Part shown: in pieces, positions 35,235 through 43,943 of the stretch | Numbering within the stretch: the first letter of the stretch is position 1 | How the letters are laid out: each line of letters starts with the position of its first letter | From: Paenibacillus apiarius | GTDB lineage: Bacteria; Bacillota; Bacilli; Paenibacillales; Paenibacillaceae | Assembly: GCF_017052585.1 (NCBI RefSeq) | Contig: NZ_JAFFHZ010000001.1 | Location: forward strand, 3,762,001 to 3,826,000 | Direction: 5' to 3' | Length of the DNA: 64,000 bases | Position numbers and translations under genes: made by a program | The notes under the pieces: generated by a model | What the model saw: the letters and a program-made list of their open reading frames with translations, nothing else | What the model was told of the DNA's origin: nothing | Database searches by the model: none

Positions 35235-36419
35235 ATGAGCCGACTGACGAAAGAATTGGCGCAGGAAATTGTAACTCGGACCATGCAGGTTATTCATTAT
35301 AACGTGAACGTCATGGATGAAAGAGGGCGAATTATCGGTTCCGGCGACCGCTCGCGCTTATATCAGAAGCATGAAGGGGCACTCATCGCGATTGAGCGGA
35401 AGGGACGCTTCGAAATTGACGAGGAAAGCGCACGCAAGCTTCAAGGGGTGCTGCCCGGCACGAATTTGGCTATCAAATTTCAAGGCGAAGTCGTCGGGGT
35501 CATTGGCATTACAGGCGATCCGAACGAGGTGACCAAGTACGGCGAGCTGGTGAAAATGACGGCGGAAATGTATTTAGAGCAAGCCGATCTGTTGGAAAAA
35601 GCCCAATGGGACAAGCGGATGAAGGAAGATTTTCTTCTCTCTGTCATTCATGCGGACGGAAAGGATATTGCCACGCTGCGCCTCCAAGCGGAACGGATTG
35701 GCTTCAATCCGGATAAGGCGCGGGTCGCGTGCCTAATGGAGCTGACAGGCACGCAAAACGCCGATTCGTTGCCTACGCTCAAGCGGGTGGTCGAATTACT
35801 GGAGGGGCGGCCAACCATCGACTTAATTGCCATTCGCAATACGCGTCAAATCGTGGTGTTCAAGCCCCATCTCCATCCGCGAGAGCCGAACACGGATATA
35901 TGCGAAGGCATCCGGCACATTCGCAGGCTGCTGGAGGAGAAGCAGATCGCGCCGCTTTGCATCGCCGTTGGCAAAGCTTATTCCGGCATCGACGGATTAA
36001 TTGCGTCATACCGATCCGCGCAAGATACGATGCGGGCAGGACAAGCGATTCTCCCGGAGCAGACCGTATATTATGGTGAAGATATGCCGAACGAGACGGT
36101 AGCTGCCAATGTGAAGCCATCTTGGGTGGCGGAAGAGCTGCATTGGCTGTGGCGGCGGTTTGCGCAGGAGGATAAGAGCGGGGAGCTGCAGCAGACGCTG
36201 CAGGCTTATTATGAGGAGAACGGCGAGCAGCAGCGTGTAGCAGAGCGGTTGGCGATTCACCGCAATACGCTTCGCTACCGCCTGCAGCGCATTCACGATG
36301 TGACAGGCAAGGATCCAAAGCATTTTCGCGACTTATATACGCTGATGACGGCCCGCTGGTTGAGCGCTCTGGCAGAGAAGGACCCGGAAACGGATAACGT
36401 ATGGAAGAAACATATTTGA
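35235..36419 (+). CDS. cdaR: Sugar-diacid regulator CdaR
   Basis: A 394-residue activator of the CdaR family. It has an N-terminal diacid-recognition domain (about 5-135; NVNVMDERGRIIGSG), a degenerate GGDEF-like middle (about 140-270) and a C-terminal PucR-type helix-turn-helix (HRNTLRYRLQRIHDVTG, about 340-356). In E. coli CdaR senses glycerate and glucarate/galactarate. Here it directly precedes a GntP permease and a glycerate kinase, so glycerate is the expected inducer. The ATG follows AGGTGGTAGACAAGG. Confidence 0.9.
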   Translation: MSRLTKELAQEIVTRTMQVIHYNVNVMDERGRIIGSGDRSRLYQKHEGALIAIERKGRFEIDEESARKLQGVLPGTNLAIKFQGEVVGVIGITGDPNEVTKYGELVKMTAEMYLEQADLLEKAQWDKRMKEDFLLSVIHADGKDIATLRLQAERIGFNPDKARVACLMELTGTQNADSLPTLKRVVELLEGRPTIDLIAIRNTRQIVVFKPHLHPREPNTDICEGIRHIRRLLEEKQIAPLCIAVGKAYSGIDGLIASYRSAQDTMRAGQAILPEQTVYYGEDMPNETVAANVKPSWVAEELHWLWRRFAQEDKSGELQQTLQAYYEENGEQQRVAERLAIHRNTLRYRLQRIHDVTGKDPKHFRDLYTLMTARWLSALAEKDPETDNVWKKHI

Positions 36420-36447
36420 ATTGTGCATTTGAACAAAAAACACGTTC

Positions 36448-36492
36448 ATTAAAGCGCTGTATTTCATTTTTATGCATGATGAAGCGCTTTCA
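36448..36492 (+). promoter_or_regulatory. Two cre-like sites before the glycerate permease
   Basis: TTAAAGCGCTGTAT (36449-36462) and TGAAGCGCTTTCA (36480-36492) resemble the CcpA site TGAAAGCGCTTTCA. The first has mismatches at the ends; the second lacks one base. Their tandem position between cdaR and the permease suggests carbon catabolite control. Confidence 0.45.
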
Positions 36493-36550
36493 AATTACAG
36501 GTACAGTAATAGTACAACGAATTGCTACAACACCTTAGGGGGTTTGAACT

Positions 36551-37819
36551 ATGGACGTATCTGTATCTGTACTCGGTGCTTTGACGGCATTGGTCGTAGC
36601 TATTGTGCTCATATTGCGTAAGGTCCCTCCGGCCTATGGCATGATGATTGGCGCGCTGGCTGGCGGGGTTGTCGGCGGAATCGGACTGGTTGATTCCGTA
36701 AACTTGATGATGGATGGCGCGAAGGGCATGATTCCGGCCGTGCTGCGCATCTTGGCAGCCGGCGTGCTTGCCGGCGTACTGATTGAGTCGGGCGGGGCGA
36801 AGACGATTGCCGAAACATTAGTCCGGAAGGTTGGCGAGACGCGCGCTCTGTTCGCATTGGCGTTTGCGACGATGGTGCTGACGGCGGTCGGCGTATTCAT
36901 CGACGTCGCGGTCATAACGGTGGCGCCGATAGCGCTGGCGATTGCGCAGCGCGCTGACTTGTCCCGTATGGCGATACTGCTCGCCATGATTGGCGGCGGG
37001 AAAGCCGGGAACATTATGTCGCCGAATCCGAACGCGATTTCGGCGGCGGAAGCGTTCAACATTCCGCTGACATCGATGATGATGGCAGGGATTATACCGG
37101 CGCTGCTGGGCCTTTTTGTCACTTATATGATTGCGAAACGGTTGGCCAATAAGGGCACGAAGATTATGGCACAGGAAAGCGTGGACGATGGAGAACAGCA
37201 GCTTCCAAGCTTCCTGGCAGCGATGATGGCTCCGATAACGGCGATTGCGCTATTGGCGCTCCGTCCGTTGGCGGGTGTGGTCATCGACCCGATTATCGCT
37301 TTGCCGGTAGGCGGCTTCGTTGGCGCCTTGTGCATGGGCCGTATCAAACAGATTAACCAATATGCGATATCGGGCTTAGGCAAAATGACTGGCGTGGCTG
37401 TTATGCTGCTCGGTACGGGCACGCTCGCAGGAATTATTTCCAATTCCCAATTGAAAAACGTTATTATCGACAGTCTGGCTTCTTCCGGCTTGCCGGCTTA
37501 CTTGCTTGCGCCGATAAGCGGTGCGTTAATGTCCTTGGCCACGGCTTCGACGACGGCAGGAACTGCGGTAGCGAGCTCGGTGTTCGGCTCAACGATTATG
37601 GAGCTTGGCGTCGCTTCCTTGGGCGCTGCGGCGATGATTCACGCCGGGGCGACCGTCTTCGACCATATGCCGCACGGCAGCTTCTTCCACGCAACGGGCG
37701 GAAGCGTCAATATGGCGATGAAGGAGCGGTTGCGCCTTATTCCGTATGAAACATTAATCGGTTTTGTCTTGGCCATTGTATCGACATTGGTGTTCGGCGT
37801 GTTCGGTTGGTTCTTGTAA
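36551..37819 (+). CDS. GntP-family permease (probably glycerate)
   Basis: A 422-residue permease with about 12 spans of the GntP/DsdX family of proton-coupled carboxylate transporters. Conserved elements include VPPAYGMMIGALAGG near residue 24, MIGGGKAGNIMSPNPNAI near 145 and the C-terminal FDHMPHGSFFHATGGS. It lies between CdaR and glycerate kinase, so import of glycerate or a related sugar acid is likely. AGGGGG precedes the ATG. It is 50 bp from the kinase gene and surely co-transcribed. Confidence 0.88.
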   Translation: MDVSVSVLGALTALVVAIVLILRKVPPAYGMMIGALAGGVVGGIGLVDSVNLMMDGAKGMIPAVLRILAAGVLAGVLIESGGAKTIAETLVRKVGETRALFALAFATMVLTAVGVFIDVAVITVAPIALAIAQRADLSRMAILLAMIGGGKAGNIMSPNPNAISAAEAFNIPLTSMMMAGIIPALLGLFVTYMIAKRLANKGTKIMAQESVDDGEQQLPSFLAAMMAPITAIALLALRPLAGVVIDPIIALPVGGFVGALCMGRIKQINQYAISGLGKMTGVAVMLLGTGTLAGIISNSQLKNVIIDSLASSGLPAYLLAPISGALMSLATASTTAGTAVASSVFGSTIMELGVASLGAAAMIHAGATVFDHMPHGSFFHATGGSVNMAMKERLRLIPYETLIGFVLAIVSTLVFGVFGWFL

Positions 37820-37869
37820 CAAGATTCGGCCATGTGTCTATAAAGGTTGATAGAGAGGGAGTGGAGAGA

Positions 37870-39012
37870 ATGAAGGTTGTTATTGCTCCAGACTCATTTA
37901 AAGAGAGCTTATCCGCATTAGAGGCATGTCATGCCATAGAGAAGGGATGGCGCAAGGTGTTTCCCGATGCGGAAATGGTAAACGTGCCGATGGCTGACGG
38001 CGGGGAAGGCACGGTACAGTCCTTGGTGGATGCGACAGGCGGGCGATTGATTCACTGTGAAGTGACGGGACCGCTCGGCACGCCTGTGAAAGCGTTCTAC
38101 GGCATGCTTGGCGACGGGAAGACGGCGATTATCGAGATGGCGGCGGCATCGGGTCTGGCGCTGGTGCCGCAAGACCTGCGCAATCCGCTCGTGACGACGA
38201 CGCGCGGCACGGGCGAGCTCATTGTATCGGCGCTGAACGAAGGCGTCAGCACGATTATTCTCGGGCTTGGCGGCAGCGCCACGAATGATGGCGGCGCAGG
38301 CATGGCACAGGCGCTCGGGGTGCGGCTGCTTGACGCAGACGGCTCGGAGATTGGACATGGCGGCGGAGAACTGCATCGCATTGCCCGCATCGAGATGACC
38401 GAGGCCGATCCGCGGCTTAAGCGGGTTACATTCGTGGCAGCGTGCGATGTGGATAACCCGCTGACCGGAGAGAGGGGCGCCTCGGCTGTATTCGGCCCCC
38501 AGAAAGGGGCCGGGCCGGACATGGTGCGTCAGCTCGACGGCAATCTCGTGCATTATGCGGCCATGATTAAGGAGTGCTTGGGCAGCGACGTGGAACGGAT
38601 GCCCGGCGCAGGAGCTGCCGGCGGGCTTGGCGCGGGCGTGCTCGCTTTCTTGGACGCTGAGCTGAAGCGGGGCGTTGACATCGTCATCGAAGCGACTGGA
38701 CTTGCTTCGCATGTGAAGGATGCGGATCTCGTCATTACGGGTGAAGGCCGAATCGATAGTCAGACGATTTTTGGCAAAACGCCAATGGGAGTGGCCAAGA
38801 CGGCCAAGCGATACGGGGTGCCTGTCATTGGCATCGCGGGCTCGCTGGCGGATAGGCATGAAGTCGTGCATGAGCATGGCATCGATATGGTGTTCCCGAT
38901 CGTGCCCGGAGTATGCACACTTGAAGATGCGTTGCATAGAGCAGCACCCAATATGGAGCGGACGGCGCGCAACATTGCGATGGCGTTAAAGTGCGGCAGC
39001 AACCTGGCATAA
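37870..39012 (+). CDS. glxK: Glycerate kinase (GlxK/GarK type)
   Basis: A 380-residue type 2 glycerate kinase making phosphoglycerate (2-phospho form in this family) from glycerate and ATP. Motifs: APDSFKESLSA at the start, DGGEGTVQ near residue 43, GLGGSATNDGGAGMAQALG near 135, and GEGRIDSQT near 290. The frame is open to 37807, but ATG 37870 has GGGAGTGGAGA upstream and matches the family start MKVVIAPDSFK. In E. coli a GlxK gene also sits beside the allantoin genes, as here. Confidence 0.93.
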   Translation: MKVVIAPDSFKESLSALEACHAIEKGWRKVFPDAEMVNVPMADGGEGTVQSLVDATGGRLIHCEVTGPLGTPVKAFYGMLGDGKTAIIEMAAASGLALVPQDLRNPLVTTTRGTGELIVSALNEGVSTIILGLGGSATNDGGAGMAQALGVRLLDADGSEIGHGGGELHRIARIEMTEADPRLKRVTFVAACDVDNPLTGERGASAVFGPQKGAGPDMVRQLDGNLVHYAAMIKECLGSDVERMPGAGAAGGLGAGVLAFLDAELKRGVDIVIEATGLASHVKDADLVITGEGRIDSQTIFGKTPMGVAKTAKRYGVPVIGIAGSLADRHEVVHEHGIDMVFPIVPGVCTLEDALHRAAPNMERTARNIAMALKCGSNLA

Positions 39013-39026
39013 TACGATGGCGCTAT

Positions 39027-39067
39027 GAGGCGGATGCTTCCTTTCTGGAAGGCACCCGCCTCTTTTT
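39027..39067 (+). terminator. Terminator after glycerate kinase
   Basis: GAGGCGG and CCGCCTC with inner CTTCC/GGAAG, then TTTTT. Confidence 0.85.
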
Positions 39068-39253
39068 AACCACTATCTATTGCTTTAGGAGCTAGCCGAT
39101 TGATGACGGTCACAAAATTTTCATGGGGCTATTGCCGAATATGATGAATTTCATGCTGACTTGCGTTACTCTTAATAGATAACAAGTAAATGTGTAAGTT
39201 GCCTATTTCTTTGCTCGACTAATCTACCTCTACATCGATGGGAGCCGGAAATA

Positions 39254-40945
39254 ATGGAATTCAGGGTAAAGGATTTGTTTCAAATCGATACACTAAAGCA
39301 AGCGTTCGTCGTCAGCGGCAAGCAGGGCCTGAATAACCCGATTCGCGGAGTGACAATCATAGAGGCGCCGGATATTGCGGAATGGATTAGCGGGGGAGAA
39401 TTGCTGCTGAGCAGTCTATATCCGCTGCAATCTTACAACCATAGCGAGCAGCAAGCCTTCATGGCGCAGTTGTCCGAGAAAAAAGTAAGCGCTTTAGTTA
39501 TAAAGACGGGGCGGTTTGTCCATGACATCCCTTCCGGCATAATTGAAGCGTCGGAGACGCACCATCTGCCCGTCATTCAAATTCCGAAACAAGTCCCTTA
39601 CCGTGAAATCATGTATCCGGTGATGGAATCTCTCTTTAACAACCAAGTGATCAAGCTCAAATATTTTAAGGAAGTCCATGATAGATTTATTGCGCTTACG
39701 CTTGCCAATAAAGGCTCGGACAATATTATCGCTTCCTTGAAAAAGCTGATTGGCAATCCCGTTACCCTGTATGACCGGAACTTCTGCCCCATATCGGCAA
39801 CCGATCCGCATTTGGTGCAGTTTGAGGTATTGGAACAGGAGGAAGCGGATGCTGCCCGGACGGGTACGGAATTTCCTTGTTACCGGCAGCGGGTAATCTA
39901 TCCGGATTGGAGCGGAGGAACGTGCGATCATTTTGTCATTCCGGTTGAAACGGTGAATCATATAAAGATACATCTCGTTATCCATGAGATGTGCAAAACT
40001 GTGGAAGCGCTTGATTTCGTTGCGATTGAAAACGCAGCCACCTCCTTGTCGCTCGAACTCGTCAAGCAATATGCCGTAGCTGAAGTGGAAATGAAGTTCA
40101 AAGATGACTTAATCGATGATCTGCTGCACGCCAAGATTGAATCGCTGCAGAGCGTATATCAGCGAGCCAATTTGATCGGCTGGGATTTGAACAAGACGTA
40201 CGTCGTTGTGCTGTTCCGCCTGCGGAGTGTGGATGCTTGCGATGAGCAGGAGGCGGACTTGTATGGTCTTCATAATCCATATCAACACATGCTGTATGAA
40301 TTAATTCAGCAGCAGGTTCCGGAAGGCACCATCCGGAACCGGAGCGATCAGCTCGTTGTATTGTGGAATGTTGACAGCGCCCAAGGAGATAAAACAGCCT
40401 GCTTGCGCACGATTAAGGAGGCAGCTAAGAGCATCCAGCAAATATTTTGCAAACGTATACAACATCTCGATTTGCAGGTGGGCATCGGGAACGCGGCTCA
40501 TGCTATATCGGAGCTGCCCCGCAGCTATAAGGAAGCTCAGGATGCTTTACAACTCGGGACGATGATTAGAGGGAAATCCGCGATCGCAGCCTTTTCGGAT
40601 TTGGGCATATATCGATTGCTCTGTCAAATCGAAGACGCTGACGAACTTGCTAATTTCATTCCGCCTTCGTTAAAAAAATTGCTCGCCTACAAGCAGCCGA
40701 ACCGGGAAGATTTGATCAAAACGTTGCAAACGTTTTTACAGCATCATCAAAACGCCGCGAAAACAGCCGAAGATCTGTACGTCCATTATAAGACCGTGAC
40801 GTACCGGATTGAACGCATCAAGGAAATTACCGGTATTGATATGGAAGATCCGGATGAGATGCTGTCTGTGCAAGTCGGTTTGAAAATTCTCGTCCTGCTT
40901 GGGGATAAAAATCTCTCTTTACAAACAGAGCAAGCAGGCGTGTGA
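39254..40945 (+). CDS. pucR: PucR-family purine-catabolism regulator
   Basis: A 563-residue regulator. It has an N-terminal PucR domain (about 1-125; FRVKDLFQIDTLKQAFVVSG), a GGDEF-like CdaR middle region, and a C-terminal helix-turn-helix (HYKTVTYRIERIKEITG, about 515-531). PucR of B. subtilis activates purine and ureide genes and senses allantoin-type signals. Its position right before the allantoate genes supports the same role. ATG 39254 follows GGGAG. It has its own terminator, so it is transcribed separately from the operon it probably controls. Confidence 0.88.
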   Translation: MEFRVKDLFQIDTLKQAFVVSGKQGLNNPIRGVTIIEAPDIAEWISGGELLLSSLYPLQSYNHSEQQAFMAQLSEKKVSALVIKTGRFVHDIPSGIIEASETHHLPVIQIPKQVPYREIMYPVMESLFNNQVIKLKYFKEVHDRFIALTLANKGSDNIIASLKKLIGNPVTLYDRNFCPISATDPHLVQFEVLEQEEADAARTGTEFPCYRQRVIYPDWSGGTCDHFVIPVETVNHIKIHLVIHEMCKTVEALDFVAIENAATSLSLELVKQYAVAEVEMKFKDDLIDDLLHAKIESLQSVYQRANLIGWDLNKTYVVVLFRLRSVDACDEQEADLYGLHNPYQHMLYELIQQQVPEGTIRNRSDQLVVLWNVDSAQGDKTACLRTIKEAAKSIQQIFCKRIQHLDLQVGIGNAAHAISELPRSYKEAQDALQLGTMIRGKSAIAAFSDLGIYRLLCQIEDADELANFIPPSLKKLLAYKQPNREDLIKTLQTFLQHHQNAAKTAEDLYVHYKTVTYRIERIKEITGIDMEDPDEMLSVQVGLKILVLLGDKNLSLQTEQAGV

Positions 40946-40976
40946 TCAAGGTATAATATGGGTTTTGGCATTCAGG

Positions 40977-41023
40977 CTCCGCTTCATGAGGGTAGAACCG
41001 CTCTCATGGAACGGAGTTTTTTT
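40977..41023 (+). terminator. Terminator after pucR
   Basis: CTCCGCTTCATGAG pairs with CTCATGGAACGGAG (two G-T pairs), followed by seven T. Confidence 0.85.
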
Positions 41024-41100
41024 ATAATTGGATCTTATTTATCCGATCTGGATAAAAAAACGGGGTGTTTTTTATCGAGATGCCTCGATGTTATTCATTT

Positions 41101-41114
41101 TTAAAGCGTTTACA
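41101..41114 (+). promoter_or_regulatory. cre-like CcpA site upstream of the ureide operon
   Basis: TTAAAGCGTTTACA matches the cre consensus TGWAANCGNTNWCA at 13 of 14 positions (T for G at position 2). It overlaps a possible -10 (TACAAT, 41111). This would place allantoate use under carbon catabolite control. Confidence 0.55.
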
Positions 41115-41149
41115 ATCAAGATGCAAGCAAAAACGGCCTTGAAAATGCG

Positions 41150-41239
41150 AGTTCAAAAAGGTCAGTTTTCAGCACCGAGAAGGTTGCATGAACTCGAAGC
41201 GTATGCGCTTCTTACGAGTTGTGCTCCGCAAAACTTGTA
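41150..41239 (+). repeat. Structured interspersed repeat, copy R4, in the allC leader
   Basis: GTTCAAAAAG, GTTTTCAGCACC, GAGAAGGTTGCATGAACTC match R2. The stretch can fold further: AACTCGAAGCG (41190) pairs with CGCTTCTTACGAGTT (41206), and outside it GTTTTCAGCAC with GTGCTCCGCAAAAC, giving an approximately 75-nt hairpin. The region from 40946 to 41346 holds no gene; besides this fold it carries the pucR terminator, the cre-like site and a small AACCT/AGGTT hairpin (41257-41270). Confidence 0.6.
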
Positions 41240-41346
41240 AGGGGCAGCGCCAAGCTAACCTCTAAAAGGTTGCGCCACGGATAAGCGGAATGCCATTTAT
41301 CCCGCTTGGATAATGCACACATCTTGCAGAAAGGACAGATACGATC

Positions 41347-42579
41347 ATGGAAAATATCCAAACGGAAACCATCCGCCTTGTCGAGTGGCTGAGCCAATTC
41401 GGCAATGACCCGGATGGAGGCGTCTCGCGCCTGCTGTATTCCAAGGAGTGGACGGCTGCACAGAAAGCATTGGAGCAGTACATGCAAGAAGAAGGGTTCA
41501 CCACTTATTACGATGAGATTGGCAATTTGTACGGACGGTTGGAAGGAAGCCAGCACCCCGATGAAACGATTATGAGCGGTTCCCATGTGGACACGGTGCG
41601 CAATGGCGGAAAGTATGACGGGCAATACGGCATTATCGCGGCCTTGATGGCGATGCGGGACTTGAAGCGGCAGTATGGCCAACCGCTGCGCACATTGGAA
41701 GTGGTGTCGTTCGCGGAAGAAGAGGGCAGCCGCTTTCCTTATACATTCTGGGGAAGCAAAAATCTTACGGGCGTGGCAAAAAAGGAGGATGTCCTGGAAA
41801 TCGCCGATTTCAATGGCGTGCCTTTCACGGAAGCGATGGCACAAGCGGGATTCCGCTTCCGCGATGAATCGGCGGAACCGCGCCCCGATATTAAAGCGTT
41901 TGTCGAACTGCATATTGAGCAGGGCAGCGTATTGGAACATGAAGGCCTGTCGGTAGGCGTCGTCCACAGCATCGTAGGCCAGCGGCGCTTTACCATCGAG
42001 ATTGCCGGAGAAGCCAACCATGCCGGAACGACGCCGATGGGATACCGCAAAGACGCGGTTCATGCGGCAGGCCGGATGATTCAGCAAATTCTGGATCGGG
42101 CGCAAGCGTATGGGGATCCGCTTGTGACGACAGTTGGCAAGCTCGAAGTGAAGCCGAACGTGGTGAATGTCGTGCCGGGCAAAGCGTTATTCACCTTGGA
42201 TATCCGCCATACGGACAAAGAGGAGCTGATCCGATTCACAGGCGAGGTGACGGAGTTGATGCAGCACACCGCCAGAACAAGCGGGGTGGAGTTGAAGATA
42301 GACATGTGGATGGATGAGGATCCCGTCCCGATGAACAACCGAATTCTTGATGTATTGGAACGGCAGTGCAGGGAACATAACATCCCGTTCAAGCTGATGC
42401 ATAGCGGAGCAGGTCACGATTCTCAGATTATGGCGAAATTTGTGCCTACGGCTATGCTGTTCGTGCCAAGCCGCAAGGGGATTAGCCACAATCCGGAAGA
42501 ATATACCAGTCCAGAGCATCTTGCAGACGGCGTTCAAGCTTTGACCCATGCGCTGTATGAGCTGGCGTACCAAGCATGA
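41347..42579 (+). CDS. allC: Allantoate amidohydrolase AllC
   Basis: A 410-residue M20-family metal hydrolase that converts allantoate to ureidoglycine, CO2 and ammonia. Metal ligands are visible: His in GSHVDTV, Asp in GKYDGQYG, Glu pair in FAEEEGSRF, His in ELHIEQG, and the C-terminal His in GISHNPEEYT. AGSGHD near residue 355 is typical of the amidohydrolases acting on N-carbamoyl compounds. The ATG follows AAAGGACAGATACG. It heads the ureide operon. N-carbamoyl-L-amino-acid hydrolase is a close relative, but the neighbours settle the call. Confidence 0.92.
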   Translation: MENIQTETIRLVEWLSQFGNDPDGGVSRLLYSKEWTAAQKALEQYMQEEGFTTYYDEIGNLYGRLEGSQHPDETIMSGSHVDTVRNGGKYDGQYGIIAALMAMRDLKRQYGQPLRTLEVVSFAEEEGSRFPYTFWGSKNLTGVAKKEDVLEIADFNGVPFTEAMAQAGFRFRDESAEPRPDIKAFVELHIEQGSVLEHEGLSVGVVHSIVGQRRFTIEIAGEANHAGTTPMGYRKDAVHAAGRMIQQILDRAQAYGDPLVTTVGKLEVKPNVVNVVPGKALFTLDIRHTDKEELIRFTGEVTELMQHTARTSGVELKIDMWMDEDPVPMNNRILDVLERQCREHNIPFKLMHSGAGHDSQIMAKFVPTAMLFVPSRKGISHNPEEYTSPEHLADGVQALTHALYELAYQA

Positions 42580-42643
42580 TCGGCAACGAAGACAGGGCAA
42601 GCAGACAGGCACAAATCGATTTGCGCTGAGGAGAGTGGGAATT

Positions 42644-43882
42644 GTGAGGGACGCAAGCCAACAGGGAAAGTGGGAATATTGGAAAAAAGTCATCGTTATG
42701 CTTTGTCTCGGATGGACGGTCATTTGGATCTACCGCACCATCTTGAACCCGATTCTTCCCGAAATTCAACGAGATTTGAATGTAACATCAGATGCGAGCA
42801 TGGGCCTCATCTTCAGTGTGTTTTTCTTTGCCTACACGATGATGCAAATTCCGTCGGGGCTGCTGGCGGACAAGTTCGGACGGAAGGCGATAATCATTCC
42901 GGGATTTATCCTGTTTACCGTCGGGGCTGTCCTCGTCGGATTCTCCACCTCGCTCATGTTCATATTGGTAGCGAGCTTCATTACGGGATTGGGACAAGGC
43001 ACTTATTACGGTCCGGCCTATTCCATCTCGTCGGAGACGATCCCGAAGGAGAAGCGGGGCATTTCCACGGCTATTATTAACAGCGGTTCCGCCATTGGCA
43101 TGGCCATAGGTCTCATCGGATCGAGCTTCCTCGTGAAGGATGCCGGCTGGAATTGGCGGGTGCTCCTCTTTATTACGGCAGGCTTGGCGTTCAGCTTAAT
43201 GCTCGTGTTCGCCAAAAATATCAAGAAGACCGCGGCGCCGTCCAACACGGCAGCGGAAGGCATCGAAGAAGATGGTCAGGATAAGGCAACATTGAAGCGG
43301 TTGTTAGCCAATCCGAAAATGATTGCTTCCTATGTGCTTTATTTTGCGACCTGCTACGGGTATTACATGATCGTGACCTGGCTTCCGTCTTATTTGCAGG
43401 AAGAACGGGGCTTTCATGGGACAGCTATCGGCTTCGCAGCCGCTTTGGTGGCATTCAGCGCCGTGCCCGGCGCCTTGCTCTTCAGCCGGCTGTCCGACAA
43501 GTTCATGCACAAGAAAATTACGTTCATCATCATTTTGGAACTGCTGGCTGCGGTCATGTTATATTTGACCGTTTCTGTCGGCACGAACACCCTGCTAATC
43601 GTTTGTCTTATCTTGTATGGCTTCCTCGGCAAGCTGGCCGTCGAGCCTCTCTTAATCTCGTATGTGGCGGATATTGCGCCGAAGCAAGGGGTCGGGGCGA
43701 CGTTCGGTTTCTTCAACTTTTTCGGCATGATGTCATCAGTCGTGGCTCCGTTCGTCACCGGACTCATATCCGATGCGACGGGCAGCAAGGTATTGGGCTT
43801 CTATCTGGCGACGATCATCATTGTCGTCGGGGCGGCGGTTATGCTGCTGGCTAATGTGAAGAAGACGCCTCAGACGCGATAA
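42644..43882 (+). CDS. MFS transporter of the ureide operon
   Basis: A 412-residue, 12-span major facilitator. The signature GLLADKFGRKAI lies between spans 2 and 3, and a central cytoplasmic loop (about 195-225) separates the halves. It is of the anion:cation symporter type and lies between allC and allE, so it most likely imports allantoate, allantoin or another ureide; the substrate is inference. The frame is open from 42548, but GTG 42644 has GAGGAG 10 bp upstream and gives a short N-terminus before span 1. Confidence 0.88.
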   Translation: MRDASQQGKWEYWKKVIVMLCLGWTVIWIYRTILNPILPEIQRDLNVTSDASMGLIFSVFFFAYTMMQIPSGLLADKFGRKAIIIPGFILFTVGAVLVGFSTSLMFILVASFITGLGQGTYYGPAYSISSETIPKEKRGISTAIINSGSAIGMAIGLIGSSFLVKDAGWNWRVLLFITAGLAFSLMLVFAKNIKKTAAPSNTAAEGIEEDGQDKATLKRLLANPKMIASYVLYFATCYGYYMIVTWLPSYLQEERGFHGTAIGFAAALVAFSAVPGALLFSRLSDKFMHKKITFIIILELLAAVMLYLTVSVGTNTLLIVCLILYGFLGKLAVEPLLISYVADIAPKQGVGATFGFFNFFGMMSSVVAPFVTGLISDATGSKVLGFYLATIIIVVGAAVMLLANVKKTPQTR

Positions 43883-43943
43883 ACTCCGACTTTTTGACAT
43901 TCGATATTCCAATGGGTTCATTAGAAAAAGGAGAGTGTGTAAC

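Noticed and set aside
39067-39253. PucR operator before pucR
   Set aside because: I searched for a WWWCNTTGGTTAA-like element here and before allC and found no convincing match.
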